From NCBI GenBank assembly GCA_029433415.1, contig JAQTIA010000002.1, positions 323,501 to 387,500 of the forward strand: DNA of 64,000 nt, written 5' to 3'. Under the pieces are notes generated by a model. The model saw only the letters and a program-made list of their open reading frames with translations. It had not been told where the DNA came from and did not search any database. This stretch comes from Acetobacteraceae bacterium ESL0709. Lineage in GTDB: Bacteria; Pseudomonadota; Alphaproteobacteria; Acetobacterales; Acetobacteraceae. Shown here piece after piece: positions 14,645 to 23,670 of this stretch (its first letter is position 1; every line of letters begins with the position of its first letter). A program made the translations under genes and the position numbers.

Positions 14645-16081
14645 ATGGAAGCAGGACGTGACAAGATGGTACCTGTTATTCTTTCCGGAGGGTCTGGTAC
14701 CAGATTATGGCCGATTTCGCGAAAAGATTACCCCAAGCAATTTTGCGCCTTGCTCAAAGAAGAAACGCCTTTTCAGGAAACGCTGCTCAGGGTTCGCACT
14801 CTTGGGCTTACAGCATCGCCCCTTATCGTGGGAAACCGCGATCACAGATTTATTATCGCTGAACAGGCACGTCAAATTGACGAAGAGGATGTAACCATTC
14901 TTCTTGAACCTGTAGCGCGTAATTCTGCTGCCGCTATGGCAGCCGCGGCTTTCTGGCAGGCCGAGACCGATCCTGAAGCCCTTATGTGGTTTATGCCCGC
15001 TGATGCCTCAATTGGTCAGATTGACCGTCTTTCATGCGCTCTTGGGCAGGCTGAACAGGCAGCGCATGAAGATTATATTGTTACCTTTGGTATGAAACCG
15101 GCGAAGCCTGAAACCGGTTATGGCTATATAAAGCAGGGTAAGGCGCTGGCCGGGATGGAAAATGCTTTTCATATTGCAAGGTTCCTTGAAAAACCTGATG
15201 CAGAAACAGCCCGGCGATTTCTGGAGAATGAGCGGTATCTCTGGAATTCCGGCATGTTTCTGGCTAAGGCGCGTGTCTTTTTGCAGGAATTGAAAAAGCT
15301 GGCTCCAGAGATTTATAGTTCCGTGGAGCAGGCAGTAGCGCAGCGTGATTCTGATCTGGGATTTATCTGTCTTAATCCAGAGTTTTTTAGCCATTCTCCT
15401 TCTATTTCAGTTGACTATGCCGTGGCTGAAAAAACGGCGCGTGCTGCAGTCGTGCCATCTGATTTTTCCTGGGTGGATGTGGGGAGCTGGGACGCCGTCT
15501 GGGAACTGACCGTCAAAGACCAAAAAGGCAATGCAACGAAGGGTGATGTCTTTCTTGATGAAGTGCATAATTCCTATATTTATTCTGACAGCGTGATGAC
15601 GGCTGTGTCTGTAATTGATGATCTGATCATTGTGGTGACGAAAGATGCTGTTATGGTTTCGCATCGTGACCGCGCACAGGATGTCAGGCACATGGTTGCC
15701 AGACTGCAAGCGGCCGGACGTGAAGAGGCCGAGAGGCACCAGCGCCAATATCGCCCATGGGGATTTTACGAAACTCTCCTGCATGGTGAGCGCTTTCAGG
15801 TCAAACAGATTCATGTTGCTCCGGGTGGCAAACTCTCGTTGCAGAAACATTTCCATCGGGCAGAGCATTGGATTGTTGTTGCCGGGACCGCCCATGTCAC
15901 CCGGGATCGTGAAGAGCTGATCGTGCGGGAAAATGAGAGTGTCTATCTTCCTCTAGGCTGTGTTCACCGCCTTGAAAACCCTGGACGTATAGCTTTGTTG
16001 TTGATTGAGGTTCAGTCAGGTCCATATCTCGGTGAAGATGATATCATTCGGCTGGAAGATATCTATAAGCGTTCCAGCTAG
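14645..16081 (+). CDS. Mannose-1-phosphate guanylyltransferase / mannose-6-phosphate isomerase
   Basis: The 478-residue bifunctional protein is of the AlgA/ManC/XanB type. The nucleotidyltransferase signature PVILSGGSGTRLWPISRKDY begins at residue 10, and FLEKPDAETARRFL with NSGMFL follows. The C-terminal cupin isomerase domain carries RPWGFYETL, GGKLSLQKHFHRAEHWIVV (metal-binding His residues) and YLPLGCVHRLENPG. It makes GDP-mannose from mannose-6-phosphate for exopolysaccharide or lipopolysaccharide such as acetan-like polymers. No polysaccharide cluster surrounds it here. ATG 14666 is an alternative start. It is divergent from metY across about 100 bp. Confidence 0.92.
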   Translation: MEAGRDKMVPVILSGGSGTRLWPISRKDYPKQFCALLKEETPFQETLLRVRTLGLTASPLIVGNRDHRFIIAEQARQIDEEDVTILLEPVARNSAAAMAAAAFWQAETDPEALMWFMPADASIGQIDRLSCALGQAEQAAHEDYIVTFGMKPAKPETGYGYIKQGKALAGMENAFHIARFLEKPDAETARRFLENERYLWNSGMFLAKARVFLQELKKLAPEIYSSVEQAVAQRDSDLGFICLNPEFFSHSPSISVDYAVAEKTARAAVVPSDFSWVDVGSWDAVWELTVKDQKGNATKGDVFLDEVHNSYIYSDSVMTAVSVIDDLIIVVTKDAVMVSHRDRAQDVRHMVARLQAAGREEAERHQRQYRPWGFYETLLHGERFQVKQIHVAPGGKLSLQKHFHRAEHWIVVAGTAHVTRDREELIVRENESVYLPLGCVHRLENPGRIALLLIEVQSGPYLGEDDIIRLEDIYKRSS

Positions 16082-16335
16082 GGTCTGAGATGGTCTATCT
16101 TTTATCAGAGCTTCCTCTCAGGCGGACTGATGGTAAGTTTTTCGTTTATGAAAATTTGTTTTTAGTTTTTTAGCTGCTTGTCCGTTGTTAGAGAGGTGAA
16201 TATAGGACGGACGTGGTCACTTTAAGTTTACAGTCAGGGGTATTTCTTTGACTGGAAATGAGCCGTGATGGTTCTATATCTGCCGTAAGTATTAAGTTTT
16301 ATCTACAAATAAAAGGTTTATGAGAGGGGAATGAA

Positions 16336-17235
16336 TTGACACAGGAGAAATCGGGTTGGGCGGCGTTTCTTTTAAAAATAAAGTCTCACCAGCCCATGAT
16401 CATTCCCCCTGTCTATACGTCGGTGATGATTACTCTCTGCCTTGCTTCTGTTCTGTGGAGTTGTATGGAAGGAATCCTTCCCGACTGGTCGCGCTGGACA
16501 GCCAGCGTCCTTATGACGTTGGCGCTTTTTTTCAATATGTTTGTCATGCCGCAGGCGATCAGGGCAGGTTATCTTGTGTCTATGCTCTTTTTCCTGACCA
16601 GCTGGCGTGTTGCTGCCATGAATGGTGCATTTGCCATCGAAATTATCTGTTTTATGACGTTTCTGGTTATGGTGGTTCAGTTTGCAGGGATGGTCGTTCG
16701 TAACTGGAAGACACATGGTATTACAGGCTTTACAGAAGCACTGATGTGGCAGCTTGGTCTGGCACGCATGTATTTCGGCATGAATGAAATTGGTCATTCT
16801 GTCGAGAAGATCTTTGCTGGTCAGGCCTCTCATGACAAGCTCCTTCACATTTTTATGTCCCTGGGAACACCCATGCCTGATGTTTTTGTTATTCTTGCGG
16901 GTCTTGTGGAATTTGCATTGGCTTTCGGCGTGGGTTGTGGTTTTCTGACGCGGCTGGCTGCTGCAGGGGGGATTCTTTACTTCCTGATTGCAACAGTACC
17001 CTTTGGTGGGGAATGGGTGCATGGGTATGCCTGGGGCAACAGGGGATGGGAATATATTGCTCTGTTGATTGTTTTCTACGCTTCTCTCCTTTTTTCTGGT
17101 GCCGGACGTTTCTCACTTGATGCCTGGTTGATAGAGCGCGGTCTCATGCCGAAATTCCTGTTTCCGCTCTGCGCTCCTCGTTCGGGTATCGAAGTTTACA
17201 GAAATACGGTTCCCTTTAATCAGGATGCTGTCTGA
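16336..17235 (+). CDS. DoxX-like integral membrane protein
   Basis: This 299-residue hydrophobic protein has about seven predicted membrane segments. The central part ARMYFGMNEIGHSVEKIFAG followed by VFVILAGLVEFALAFGVGCG and FLTRLAAAGGILYFLIA matches the DoxX/DoxD four-helix pattern. It probably starts at TTG 16336, preceded by GAGGGG; no in-frame ATG lies close by. DoxX proteins take part in membrane redox or sulfur chemistry, but for stand-alone members the role is mostly unknown. Unlike doxDA it has no DoxA-like extracellular domain. Flanking gaps of about 250 bp on each side suggest its own promoter; I see nothing else in them. Confidence 0.65.
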   Translation: MTQEKSGWAAFLLKIKSHQPMIIPPVYTSVMITLCLASVLWSCMEGILPDWSRWTASVLMTLALFFNMFVMPQAIRAGYLVSMLFFLTSWRVAAMNGAFAIEIICFMTFLVMVVQFAGMVVRNWKTHGITGFTEALMWQLGLARMYFGMNEIGHSVEKIFAGQASHDKLLHIFMSLGTPMPDVFVILAGLVEFALAFGVGCGFLTRLAAAGGILYFLIATVPFGGEWVHGYAWGNRGWEYIALLIVFYASLLFSGAGRFSLDAWLIERGLMPKFLFPLCAPRSGIEVYRNTVPFNQDAV

Positions 17236-17483
17236 AAGGTATATTATATCTGCCTGGACAGTGAGGAGCGCAGTTCATCTGTGGCAGTTCAGGGATTACT
17301 CTGTATTTTGGTTAAAGGGCATGGTTAACGAAATTGTGAGAGAAAAGGGCTGATTCTGACTTGCAAATAAAAATGACTGCCCACAGTCTTTCGTTGAGGC
17401 GCGTCGGGATTCCCTGCTGAGATTCCGTTATCTGGTTTCGGCGTCTCATGTTGGTACGGTTGTTTTAGTTTAAGGAGGTTACC

Positions 17484-17708
17484 ATGTCTTTGCCGAAATT
17501 TCGGGTAGGAGATGTTGTTTCCTGGCTTTCAGAAACCGGAAAAATTGCCGGGAAAGTTATTGATGTCCATGAGATGCCATTTCGCCTGAACAGTCATAGA
17601 CATAATGCAACGCAGGATGACCCTCATTATGAGATTGCCTGTCTGAAAACGGGGAGGGTCGCTTATCGTAAAGCCAAGGGCCTTATCCTGGAAAGGGCAG
17701 CTGCCTGA
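17484..17708 (+). CDS. DUF2945 / hypervirulence-associated TUDOR-domain protein
   Basis: This 74-residue protein begins FRVGDVVSW and contains GKVIDVHE and DPHYEIACLKTGRVAYRK, the small barrel fold of DUF2945 (HVA1 TUDOR) proteins. The ribosome-binding site AAGGAGG lies 5 nt from ATG, so strong translation is expected. Family members are small cytoplasmic proteins induced by stress in several bacteria; their molecular function is not settled. Confidence 0.85.
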   Translation: MSLPKFRVGDVVSWLSETGKIAGKVIDVHEMPFRLNSHRHNATQDDPHYEIACLKTGRVAYRKAKGLILERAAA

Positions 17709-17909
17709 TTCCCATTTTGAATGCCCGGAATGCTTCCGTCTTCATGTGGAAAGGGAGTATTTCGGGGAAGTTTCTGTCTTTGCGTGATGGTCGGATCTGC
17801 GTGATGATTTTTGGCGTGTTTTGTGAATCTGACTGGGAGTTTTATTATTAGACAGGCAAGAGGCTGTGAGTTAATCTCGCGCGGTAAAATGTGAAAGCGA
17901 GATTGGCGT

Positions 17910-18581
17910 ATGAAGAGTTTGCAGTCGGTTTCTTGCGTGGGAGTGACGATTTTACTGATGGGCGCGCTCGCGGGATGTGCCACAGAGTCGTCTCGTACAG
18001 TGCCTATTCCGCAGGCGCAGAAAAGCCAGGTCAGCTATAATGGTCCATTGATTACTATTGCTGCGGGTAAGTTTGCCAATCGTTCCAATTATATGAATGG
18101 TATTTTCTCGGATGGGATTGATCGTCTGGGAAATCAGGCACGTACTCTTTTACTCTCTCGTTTGCAGCAGAGTGGCCGTTTTAATGTGATGGATCGTGAC
18201 AATCTCACTGAAAGTAAGCTGGAATCATCATTTCTGCATCAGGGTCAGAGCATTCAGGGTGCCAGGTATCTGATTACGGGCGATGTCACAGCTTTTGGGC
18301 GCAAAGAGACCGGCGATATGGCCCTTTTTGGTATTGCTGGTGTCGGTCATGCTCAGATAGCTTACGCCAAAGTCAGCGTTCAGCTTGTTAATCCCCTTAC
18401 GTCCCAGATGGTCGCAACAAGTGATGGCGCTGCGGAATATAAACTGTCTGAACGCGAAATTCTTGGCTTTGGCGGGACATCAGGTTATGACTCCACCCTG
18501 AATGGCAAGGTGCTGGATTTGGCCATTCAGGATGCTGTGAATCATCTGATATCGGCTGTTGATGCTGGCCAGCTGAAATAG
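17910..18581 (+). CDS. CsgG/HfaB-family outer-membrane lipoprotein
   Basis: The 223-residue lipoprotein precursor has a lipobox GALAGC with the acylated Cys at residue 23. The mature region has CsgG-like features: ITIAAGKFANRSNYMNGIFS, LLLSRLQQSGRFNVMDRDNL (RFxVxDR signature), GARYLITGDVTAFGR and a C-terminal DLAIQDAVNHLI. CsgG forms the outer-membrane pore for curli secretion, but here csgABEF are absent and the gene leads a lipoprotein operon with DUF4810 and two DUF799 genes. That gene set recurs in other Proteobacteria without curli and probably forms a separate envelope complex. The operon reads downstream for 2.6 kb. Confidence 0.87.
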   Translation: MKSLQSVSCVGVTILLMGALAGCATESSRTVPIPQAQKSQVSYNGPLITIAAGKFANRSNYMNGIFSDGIDRLGNQARTLLLSRLQQSGRFNVMDRDNLTESKLESSFLHQGQSIQGARYLITGDVTAFGRKETGDMALFGIAGVGHAQIAYAKVSVQLVNPLTSQMVATSDGAAEYKLSEREILGFGGTSGYDSTLNGKVLDLAIQDAVNHLISAVDAGQLK

Positions 18582-18621
18582 GTTCTTCCGAGAACCGTCA
18601 TTTGGAATGGATATGTGACCG

Positions 18622-19077
18622 ATGTTATTTCCAAAATATTATGGGTTACTGGCTTGTGGGTGCCTCCTGCTTTCTGCCTGTGCGTCCGGTGAAAAGCCCC
18701 TTTATGCCTGGTATCATTACCAGCCTGAACTTTATGCCTATATGCAGGGGAAAGATCCGCAACAGCAATTAACTGTTCTGGAAGCGGATGAACAGAAAGC
18801 ACAGGCAAAAGGTCTGGCTTTGCCACCGGGTTTTCATGCCCATTTGGGGCTGCTCTATGCAAGATTGGGCCAGACCTCTCAGGCGCAGACAGAGTTTCAG
18901 CAGGAAAAGACACTTTTCCCGGAATCTGCGTCTTATATGGACTTCGTGCTAAAGAATATGGGCGCTCCTGCCGCGGCGACACCTGCTGCCCCGGTTGTTG
19001 CTCCAGATAATGCGAAGTCTGTAACGGAGCCGCAGGCAAAGCCGGTCTCTGCTCCTGATGTAAAGACGGCATCGTGA
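18622..19077 (+). CDS. DUF4810 lipoprotein
   Basis: This 151-residue protein has a lipobox LLLSAC (Cys20), followed by the DUF4810 start PLYAWYHYQPELYAYMQG. A TPR-like helix pair is seen in PPGFHAHLGLLYARLGQTSQ. The C-terminal tail is rich in Ala, Pro and Val, and unlikely to be folded. It is the second gene of the CsgG-DUF4810-DUF799 operon and overlaps the next gene by 4 nt (GTGA), indicating translational coupling. It is probably anchored in the outer membrane facing the periplasm. Confidence 0.87.
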   Translation: MLFPKYYGLLACGCLLLSACASGEKPLYAWYHYQPELYAYMQGKDPQQQLTVLEADEQKAQAKGLALPPGFHAHLGLLYARLGQTSQAQTEFQQEKTLFPESASYMDFVLKNMGAPAAATPAAPVVAPDNAKSVTEPQAKPVSAPDVKTAS

Positions 19078-19748
19078 GAGCAGCCGCTCCTTTTGGCCGG
19101 GTTTTGGCGATATTCGGAGGAGTGACAATGGCGCTGGCAGGGTGCTCCTCCCCCTCTCATATAGATTATACGGCGTTCAAGGAGGCGAAACCGCGTTCTG
19201 TTCTGATTTTGCCGCCTGTTAATCATACGTCTTATGTCAAGGCGCCTTATGCTGTTCTCTCACAAATGACTCGCCCTGTTGCGGAAAATGGTTATTACGT
19301 CATTCCTGTTGCGATGGAACTTGAAACATTTCACCAGAATGGTGTGACGGTTCCAGAGGAAATGGCGCAGATTCCTGCGGCGAAGTTGCGCTCTGTTTTT
19401 GGCGCTGATGCTGTGCTTTATTCTGATATAACGGCCTATGGCTCCAGCTATGAGGTGCTGAATAGTGTCACGGCTGTAAAACTCTCGGCAAAACTGGTGG
19501 ATTTGCATACGGGAAGTGTACTCTGGAGCGGTTCCGCTGAGGCTGATGACAGCAGTGCGGGCGATTATGTCTATCTGGCTGGTGGGCCCTTTACGCAACT
19601 GGCCGCAGCAGCCGTCAAACAGGTTGGGCATACGCTTCTGGATTCTTCTTATCCCGTTGCAGGGCAGGCGAGCGAGAAACTTCTTTCGGCGCGGACGCGC
19701 GATGGATGGCTCTATGGCCCGCGTTCTTCCCGTTATGAGACCCGCTGA
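19074..19748 (+). CDS. DUF799 (GNA1162-like) lipoprotein, first copy
   Basis: From GTG 19074, which overlaps the upstream stop, the product has 224 residues with a signal peptide and lipobox ALAGC (Cys24). The ATG at 19129 would leave too short a signal sequence, so GTG is chosen. The mature part carries the DUF799 pattern: DYTAFKEAKPRSVLILPPVN, VPEEMAQIPAAKLRSVFGAD, and AKLVDLHTGSVLWSGSAEAD. The Neisseria homologue GNA1162 is a surface-related lipoprotein with structural similarity to TolB-like domains. It is co-transcribed with CsgG and DUF4810, and is followed by a close paralogue. Confidence 0.85.
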   Translation: MRAAAPFGRVLAIFGGVTMALAGCSSPSHIDYTAFKEAKPRSVLILPPVNHTSYVKAPYAVLSQMTRPVAENGYYVIPVAMELETFHQNGVTVPEEMAQIPAAKLRSVFGADAVLYSDITAYGSSYEVLNSVTAVKLSAKLVDLHTGSVLWSGSAEADDSSAGDYVYLAGGPFTQLAAAAVKQVGHTLLDSSYPVAGQASEKLLSARTRDGWLYGPRSSRYETR

Positions 19749-19818
19749 TTTTTTATAGTGGAAGTCATGGTGGAGAAAAAAGTTTTCAGCCATGCACCAT
19801 CCTGTTAAGGGGAATTTC

Positions 19819-20484
19819 ATGAAAATGGCGCGAAAAGTACATTTTGCTGCGGCATCTGTTCTGACATTGTGCCTGGCTGCCTGTAGCAGCAAGCCAGCGC
19901 AAATGGATTATACGGCTTTTAAGGAAGCCAAGCCGCGTTCGATTCTCGTTTTGCCTCCAATCAATCATACGTCCAGCGTCAATGCCCCTTATGGCCTCCT
20001 GTCGCAAATGACACATCCATTGGCAGAAGGGGGATATTATGTCGTTCCCGTAGCGATGGAGCTTGAAACATTCCATCAGAATGGTGTCCCCATGCCTGAT
20101 GAAATGGCACAGATTCCGGCTGAGAAATTGCGGGCTATTTTTGGAGCAGATGCAGTACTTTACTCGACAGTTACTTCCTATGGTTCGCATTATGGGATTT
20201 TGGATAGCGTGACCACGGTCGAACTGTCAGCCAAGCTTGTGGATCTGCGGACGGGAAGTGTAATCTGGAGTGGCTCCGCTGAGGCTGATGATCGGGATAG
20301 AAATAATAATGGCAATAATATTATCGGCAAACTGATCGGTGCGGCAATCAAGCAAATCGGCAATACAATTTCAGATTCAGCTTATCCTGTTGCCGGCGTG
20401 GCAAGTGAGAGACTTCTTGCGACAGGCAACCAGAATGGATGGCTTCTTTATGGCCCGCGTTCGCCTTATTATGACACGAAATAA
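19819..20484 (+). CDS. DUF799 (GNA1162-like) lipoprotein, second copy
   Basis: From ATG 19819 (AAGGGG 6-9 nt upstream) the product is 221 residues with lipobox CLAAC (Cys22). An earlier ATG at 19792 lacks a ribosome-binding site and would spoil the signal peptide. It is a clear tandem paralogue of the preceding gene: DYTAFKEAKPRS, NHTS, AMELETFHQNGV, DEMAQIPAEKLR and SGSAEADD are shared. The two differ mainly in the region after SGSAEADD, where this copy has an Asn-rich loop (DRNNNGNNIIG). It closes the operon; an intrinsic terminator follows. Confidence 0.87.
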   Translation: MKMARKVHFAAASVLTLCLAACSSKPAQMDYTAFKEAKPRSILVLPPINHTSSVNAPYGLLSQMTHPLAEGGYYVVPVAMELETFHQNGVPMPDEMAQIPAEKLRAIFGADAVLYSTVTSYGSHYGILDSVTTVELSAKLVDLRTGSVIWSGSAEADDRDRNNNGNNIIGKLIGAAIKQIGNTISDSAYPVAGVASERLLATGNQNGWLLYGPRSPYYDTK

Positions 20485-20552
20485 AAAATATTAGCTGACA
20501 GTCTGTATCGCGTTAATGTCGGATAAGAGATGGATAAATCCGCTTATGGAGG

Positions 20553-20593
20553 CGCAGGGCAGTCCTAAAAAAAGTCCTGTCCTGCGTGTTTTG
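20553..20593 (+). terminator. Terminator of the CsgG-DUF799 operon
   Basis: CGCAGGGCAG (20553-20562) pairs with CTGTCCTGCG (20577-20586), one G-U pair, followed by TGTTTT. The convergent glycosyltransferase gene ends at 20599. Confidence 0.65.
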
Positions 20594-20598
20594 CCATA

Positions 20599-22563
20599 TT
20601 ATATTGTTTCTGTGCTAGCAGGGATGTGGCCAATAATCTCAAGATCAAGATCCTGAAGGATAAATTGCCACTCTTCTGTAATTCTGCTCGACAGATTTTC
20701 TTCGTCGAGGCGTGGTTTCAAGGCGTAGAGGAAGGCCTCAACGGCTTGGCGGACCTGTGTTTCAGCTTTTCTGATGGCGGGGACGGAGCGAAGTTCTGCC
20801 AGGGCATGCCTTGTGGCATCGGCGCGCTGCAAAATCCACTCATTTTTTGTTTGTTGCTGGTCTTTAAGCTGGAGGCCGAAAGCATTGGCCCACTGGTTAT
20901 TATAACGACTTGAGTCCATTGCCTTCGTAGGATCAGCACCGCTGTTACGGGCATGTTTCCACGTCCATTCCGTCATGGATTTGAAATAGAAATGTGAGAT
21001 ATATAACTCGTCAAAACAGCCTTTATCGGCAAAAGCCGGGTCACGCTGGAAACCTGGTGGCGGCTGGATAAACTCGTGAAGCTCGCCATTCGTAAGGCGG
21101 AAACTATAAGAAGCTGAGTGATACCAGACTGGATGATGTGCCCGCGAATGGAGTGTCTTTTGCGGGCGACAGGCAGATTTGACCAGTCGCCAACCTTCCC
21201 CAATAGCGCCACTTCCGACAATGCGTGTATTGCGTTCTGTCAAAGGTATGGCAAGATCGGCGAGGCCATTTACGTTGAGTGCTGAGCCGATAAAACGCCA
21301 GTTGACAGCAATAGCATCGGTTTCCTTACGTTCTATTTCATTAAGGAAATCAGTAATCTGGGGGTAATGGGGGCTTAGCGTAATGAATTCGTCTCCATCC
21401 AGAACGAAGCACCATTCAAAGTCAAGAATATCGGGTAATGCATTGAAAGCATGTCCATAAGCTTTGAACTGTGGACTTGTTTTCGGGTCAACCTCGTTCG
21501 AGATCCACGTAATAATCCCTTTTTGGGCGAGTTCCTCAAGAAGAAGGTCAGATTTGTCTTCGTTATTATTACTATAAATAAAGAAGTGCTCTATTCCCAC
21601 AGCCTGATGATAGGCAATCCATTCGAGAAGATATAGTCCTTCATTACGCTGTGTGGAAAGCAGGCATGTGCCTCGTTTCGGTTTGACGCAACGACGTGCC
21701 AGATGCGTGGCTGCATGGAAGAAACCGGCAAAAGTACGGTCACTTCCTGCCCACGCCATATCGGCATCGTCAAAAGAACTTGTCAGCTTTGCTGGTAATC
21801 TAGCCGGTTTCTTCCTGGAAGAAGACTGTTTATTATTCCAGTCAATCAGATCAGGAAGGATTCTTTCCAGCCATTTGTTTGAAGCTGTAACTTTTTGTAA
21901 ATGTTTTAGTAAATTTTTGTCTTCCAGAAAGAGTGGACCAAGTTTTTCTAGTTCATTCCAGCGTATGAAGGGAAGGACAGCATCAAGTAGTGGCTGGATA
22001 TTGGAACCTTTATAGTTCTTGATAAAGGCGATAATATCGCCTGTCGTTAGATCATAGCGGAAAAGCTGTGCGACATAATTTGCTTCTTCGTGCAGTTCTG
22101 GTGAGACAGTTATGGGCTCAAGGGAGAATTGTTCCCAAGCCATGACATGGTGGCAGTCCCCTACGACGTGATTTGTGTCTTTCCCATCGGTAAAGGGCCG
22201 GGTTGTGAAGAACTTCCCTAAAGTGTGTGGGTCTTCAATGGACCAGAAGGAATTTGCAGGTCCGCAGCATTTTATATTGACGGTCAGGACGGTTCCACGG
22301 GGTGCACCATAATGATGAAGCCATATGATCGGTTTATCAGGGCGGTCAGTCGTCAGGAACAGCTGACGGGGAAATGTGCTGATCTGAAAAGCGACAACAG
22401 GCGCAAAACCTTCCGCTGCAGGATTCTGGTGCTGGTTAAGTTGCCCGTCCCGTAAACGTACAGCCAAGCCTGCGTCATGCCATGTTCTGATTTGGAAGAA
22501 AGTAATTTCGGGACTTTTTTCGCAACAGGTTTCAGAAAGAGCAGGTTCGGACTTACTCATCAT
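20599..22563 (-). CDS. Glycosyltransferase family 2-like protein with long N-terminal extension
   Basis: The 654-residue protein carries a glycosyltransferase domain from about residue 297: GTCLLSTQRNEGLYLLEWIA, IEHFFIYSNNNEDKSD, and FVLDGDEFITL with the DGDE (DxD-type) metal/nucleotide motif at 389-392. This pattern matches the Glyco_tranf_2_4/GT92-like group that adds sugars to surface glycans or glycoproteins. Residues 1-290 have no recognised domain; they may serve for binding or regulation. There is no signal peptide or membrane segment, so it is probably cytoplasmic. No other glycan genes adjoin it. Confidence 0.75.
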   Translation of the reverse strand: MMSKSEPALSETCCEKSPEITFFQIRTWHDAGLAVRLRDGQLNQHQNPAAEGFAPVVAFQISTFPRQLFLTTDRPDKPIIWLHHYGAPRGTVLTVNIKCCGPANSFWSIEDPHTLGKFFTTRPFTDGKDTNHVVGDCHHVMAWEQFSLEPITVSPELHEEANYVAQLFRYDLTTGDIIAFIKNYKGSNIQPLLDAVLPFIRWNELEKLGPLFLEDKNLLKHLQKVTASNKWLERILPDLIDWNNKQSSSRKKPARLPAKLTSSFDDADMAWAGSDRTFAGFFHAATHLARRCVKPKRGTCLLSTQRNEGLYLLEWIAYHQAVGIEHFFIYSNNNEDKSDLLLEELAQKGIITWISNEVDPKTSPQFKAYGHAFNALPDILDFEWCFVLDGDEFITLSPHYPQITDFLNEIERKETDAIAVNWRFIGSALNVNGLADLAIPLTERNTRIVGSGAIGEGWRLVKSACRPQKTLHSRAHHPVWYHSASYSFRLTNGELHEFIQPPPGFQRDPAFADKGCFDELYISHFYFKSMTEWTWKHARNSGADPTKAMDSSRYNNQWANAFGLQLKDQQQTKNEWILQRADATRHALAELRSVPAIRKAETQVRQAVEAFLYALKPRLDEENLSSRITEEWQFILQDLDLEIIGHIPASTETI

Positions 22564-22783
22564 CGTGTCAAATCTCCCAAGACGACCAAATCAAGGCATA
22601 TTTGCGCCTTTTGCGCTCGTTATATAATAAAATAGGCCTAACAGGGATCTTTCGGGAGAATTTTTCAGATGTCATTGGACGATCCAGGACGTTCAATTCC
22701 TATGAAAGGCAACTCTGTTATCTACTTTGTTCGGCTAGATTAGCTGGCAGAGAGCCGTTAATCAATCAGTAAGGGGACTCACT

Positions 22784-23617
22784 ATGTCAGAAAGTGCAAC
22801 CAAATCATCATCACGTGTGACATTGCATGATGGTCATACCATGCCCTGGATTGGTCTTGGTGTCTGGCAAACCCCCCCGGCAGAAACGAAGTCAGTCGTC
22901 GAAATGGCGATCAGTCTGGGATATAAAGCTGTCGATACAGCGGTCCTTTACAAAAATGAAGAGGGCGTTGGGGCGGCTTTACGCTATCATCCCGAAGTTT
23001 TTGTCACGACAAAGCTCTGGAATGATGATCAGGGCTTTGATGCCACTTTGAAGGCTTTCGACAAAAGCGCTCATAACTTACAGCGTGATGTGGTGGATCT
23101 GTATCTTATCCACTGGCCCATGGCAGAAAAGGGACTTTATCTGGAGAGCTGGAAAGCCCTCATTCGTCTGCGCGATGAAGGGCGGATCAAATCAATTGGT
23201 GTATCCAATTTTCAGGAAGAGCATTTGCAACGTCTTATTGACGAAACAGGCGAGGCGCCGGTCATCAATCAGATTGAACTCCATCCTTATTTCCAGCAGG
23301 AAAAATTGCGTGCTTTCCATAAACGTCACCAGATCCAGACGGAGGCCTGGCGTCCATTGGGGAAAGGTCTTTTACTGGAAGAACCTGTTATCGGTCGTCT
23401 TGCGAGGAAGTACGGCAAGACGCCAGCCCAGGTAATTTTGCGCTGGCATCTTCAGAATAATATTATGGTTATTCCGAAATCGGTCCATGAGCAGCGTCTG
23501 AAAGAGAATATTGATCTGTTCGATTTTACTCTTAGTCAGGAGGATCTGGAAGAAATCCGTAGCCTTGACCGGGTCGATGGCCGTATGGGGCCAGATCCTG
23601 CCAATCCAAAATTCTAG
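22784..23617 (+). CDS. Aldo/keto reductase (2,5-diketo-D-gluconate reductase type)
   Basis: This 277-residue (beta/alpha)8 oxidoreductase has the catalytic tetrad Asp51, Tyr56, Lys77 and His110 in the expected motifs (YKAVDTAVLYKNEEGVGAAL; TTKLWND; DLYLIHWP). The C-terminal nucleotide motif VIPKSVHEQRLKENIDLFDF indicates NADPH preference. It falls in the AKR5 group, whose members reduce 2,5-diketo-D-gluconate or methylglyoxal-like carbonyls. Diketogluconates are typical products of acetic acid bacteria, which makes that substrate plausible but not proven. AAGGGG precedes the ATG. A bidirectional terminator separates it from parE. Confidence 0.88.
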   Translation: MSESATKSSSRVTLHDGHTMPWIGLGVWQTPPAETKSVVEMAISLGYKAVDTAVLYKNEEGVGAALRYHPEVFVTTKLWNDDQGFDATLKAFDKSAHNLQRDVVDLYLIHWPMAEKGLYLESWKALIRLRDEGRIKSIGVSNFQEEHLQRLIDETGEAPVINQIELHPYFQQEKLRAFHKRHQIQTEAWRPLGKGLLLEEPVIGRLARKYGKTPAQVILRWHLQNNIMVIPKSVHEQRLKENIDLFDFTLSQEDLEEIRSLDRVDGRMGPDPANPKF

Positions 23618-23626
23618 AGGGAGTCG

Positions 23627-23662
23627 TTTACAATCCGGCTAGAAAACAGGCCGGATTGTAAA
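23627..23662. terminator. Bidirectional terminator between the aldo/keto reductase and parE
   Basis: TTTACAATCCGGC and GCCGGATTGTAAA form a 13-bp perfect stem with a 10-nt loop, between two convergent genes. Confidence 0.75.
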
Positions 23663-23670
23663 ACCTTGTT

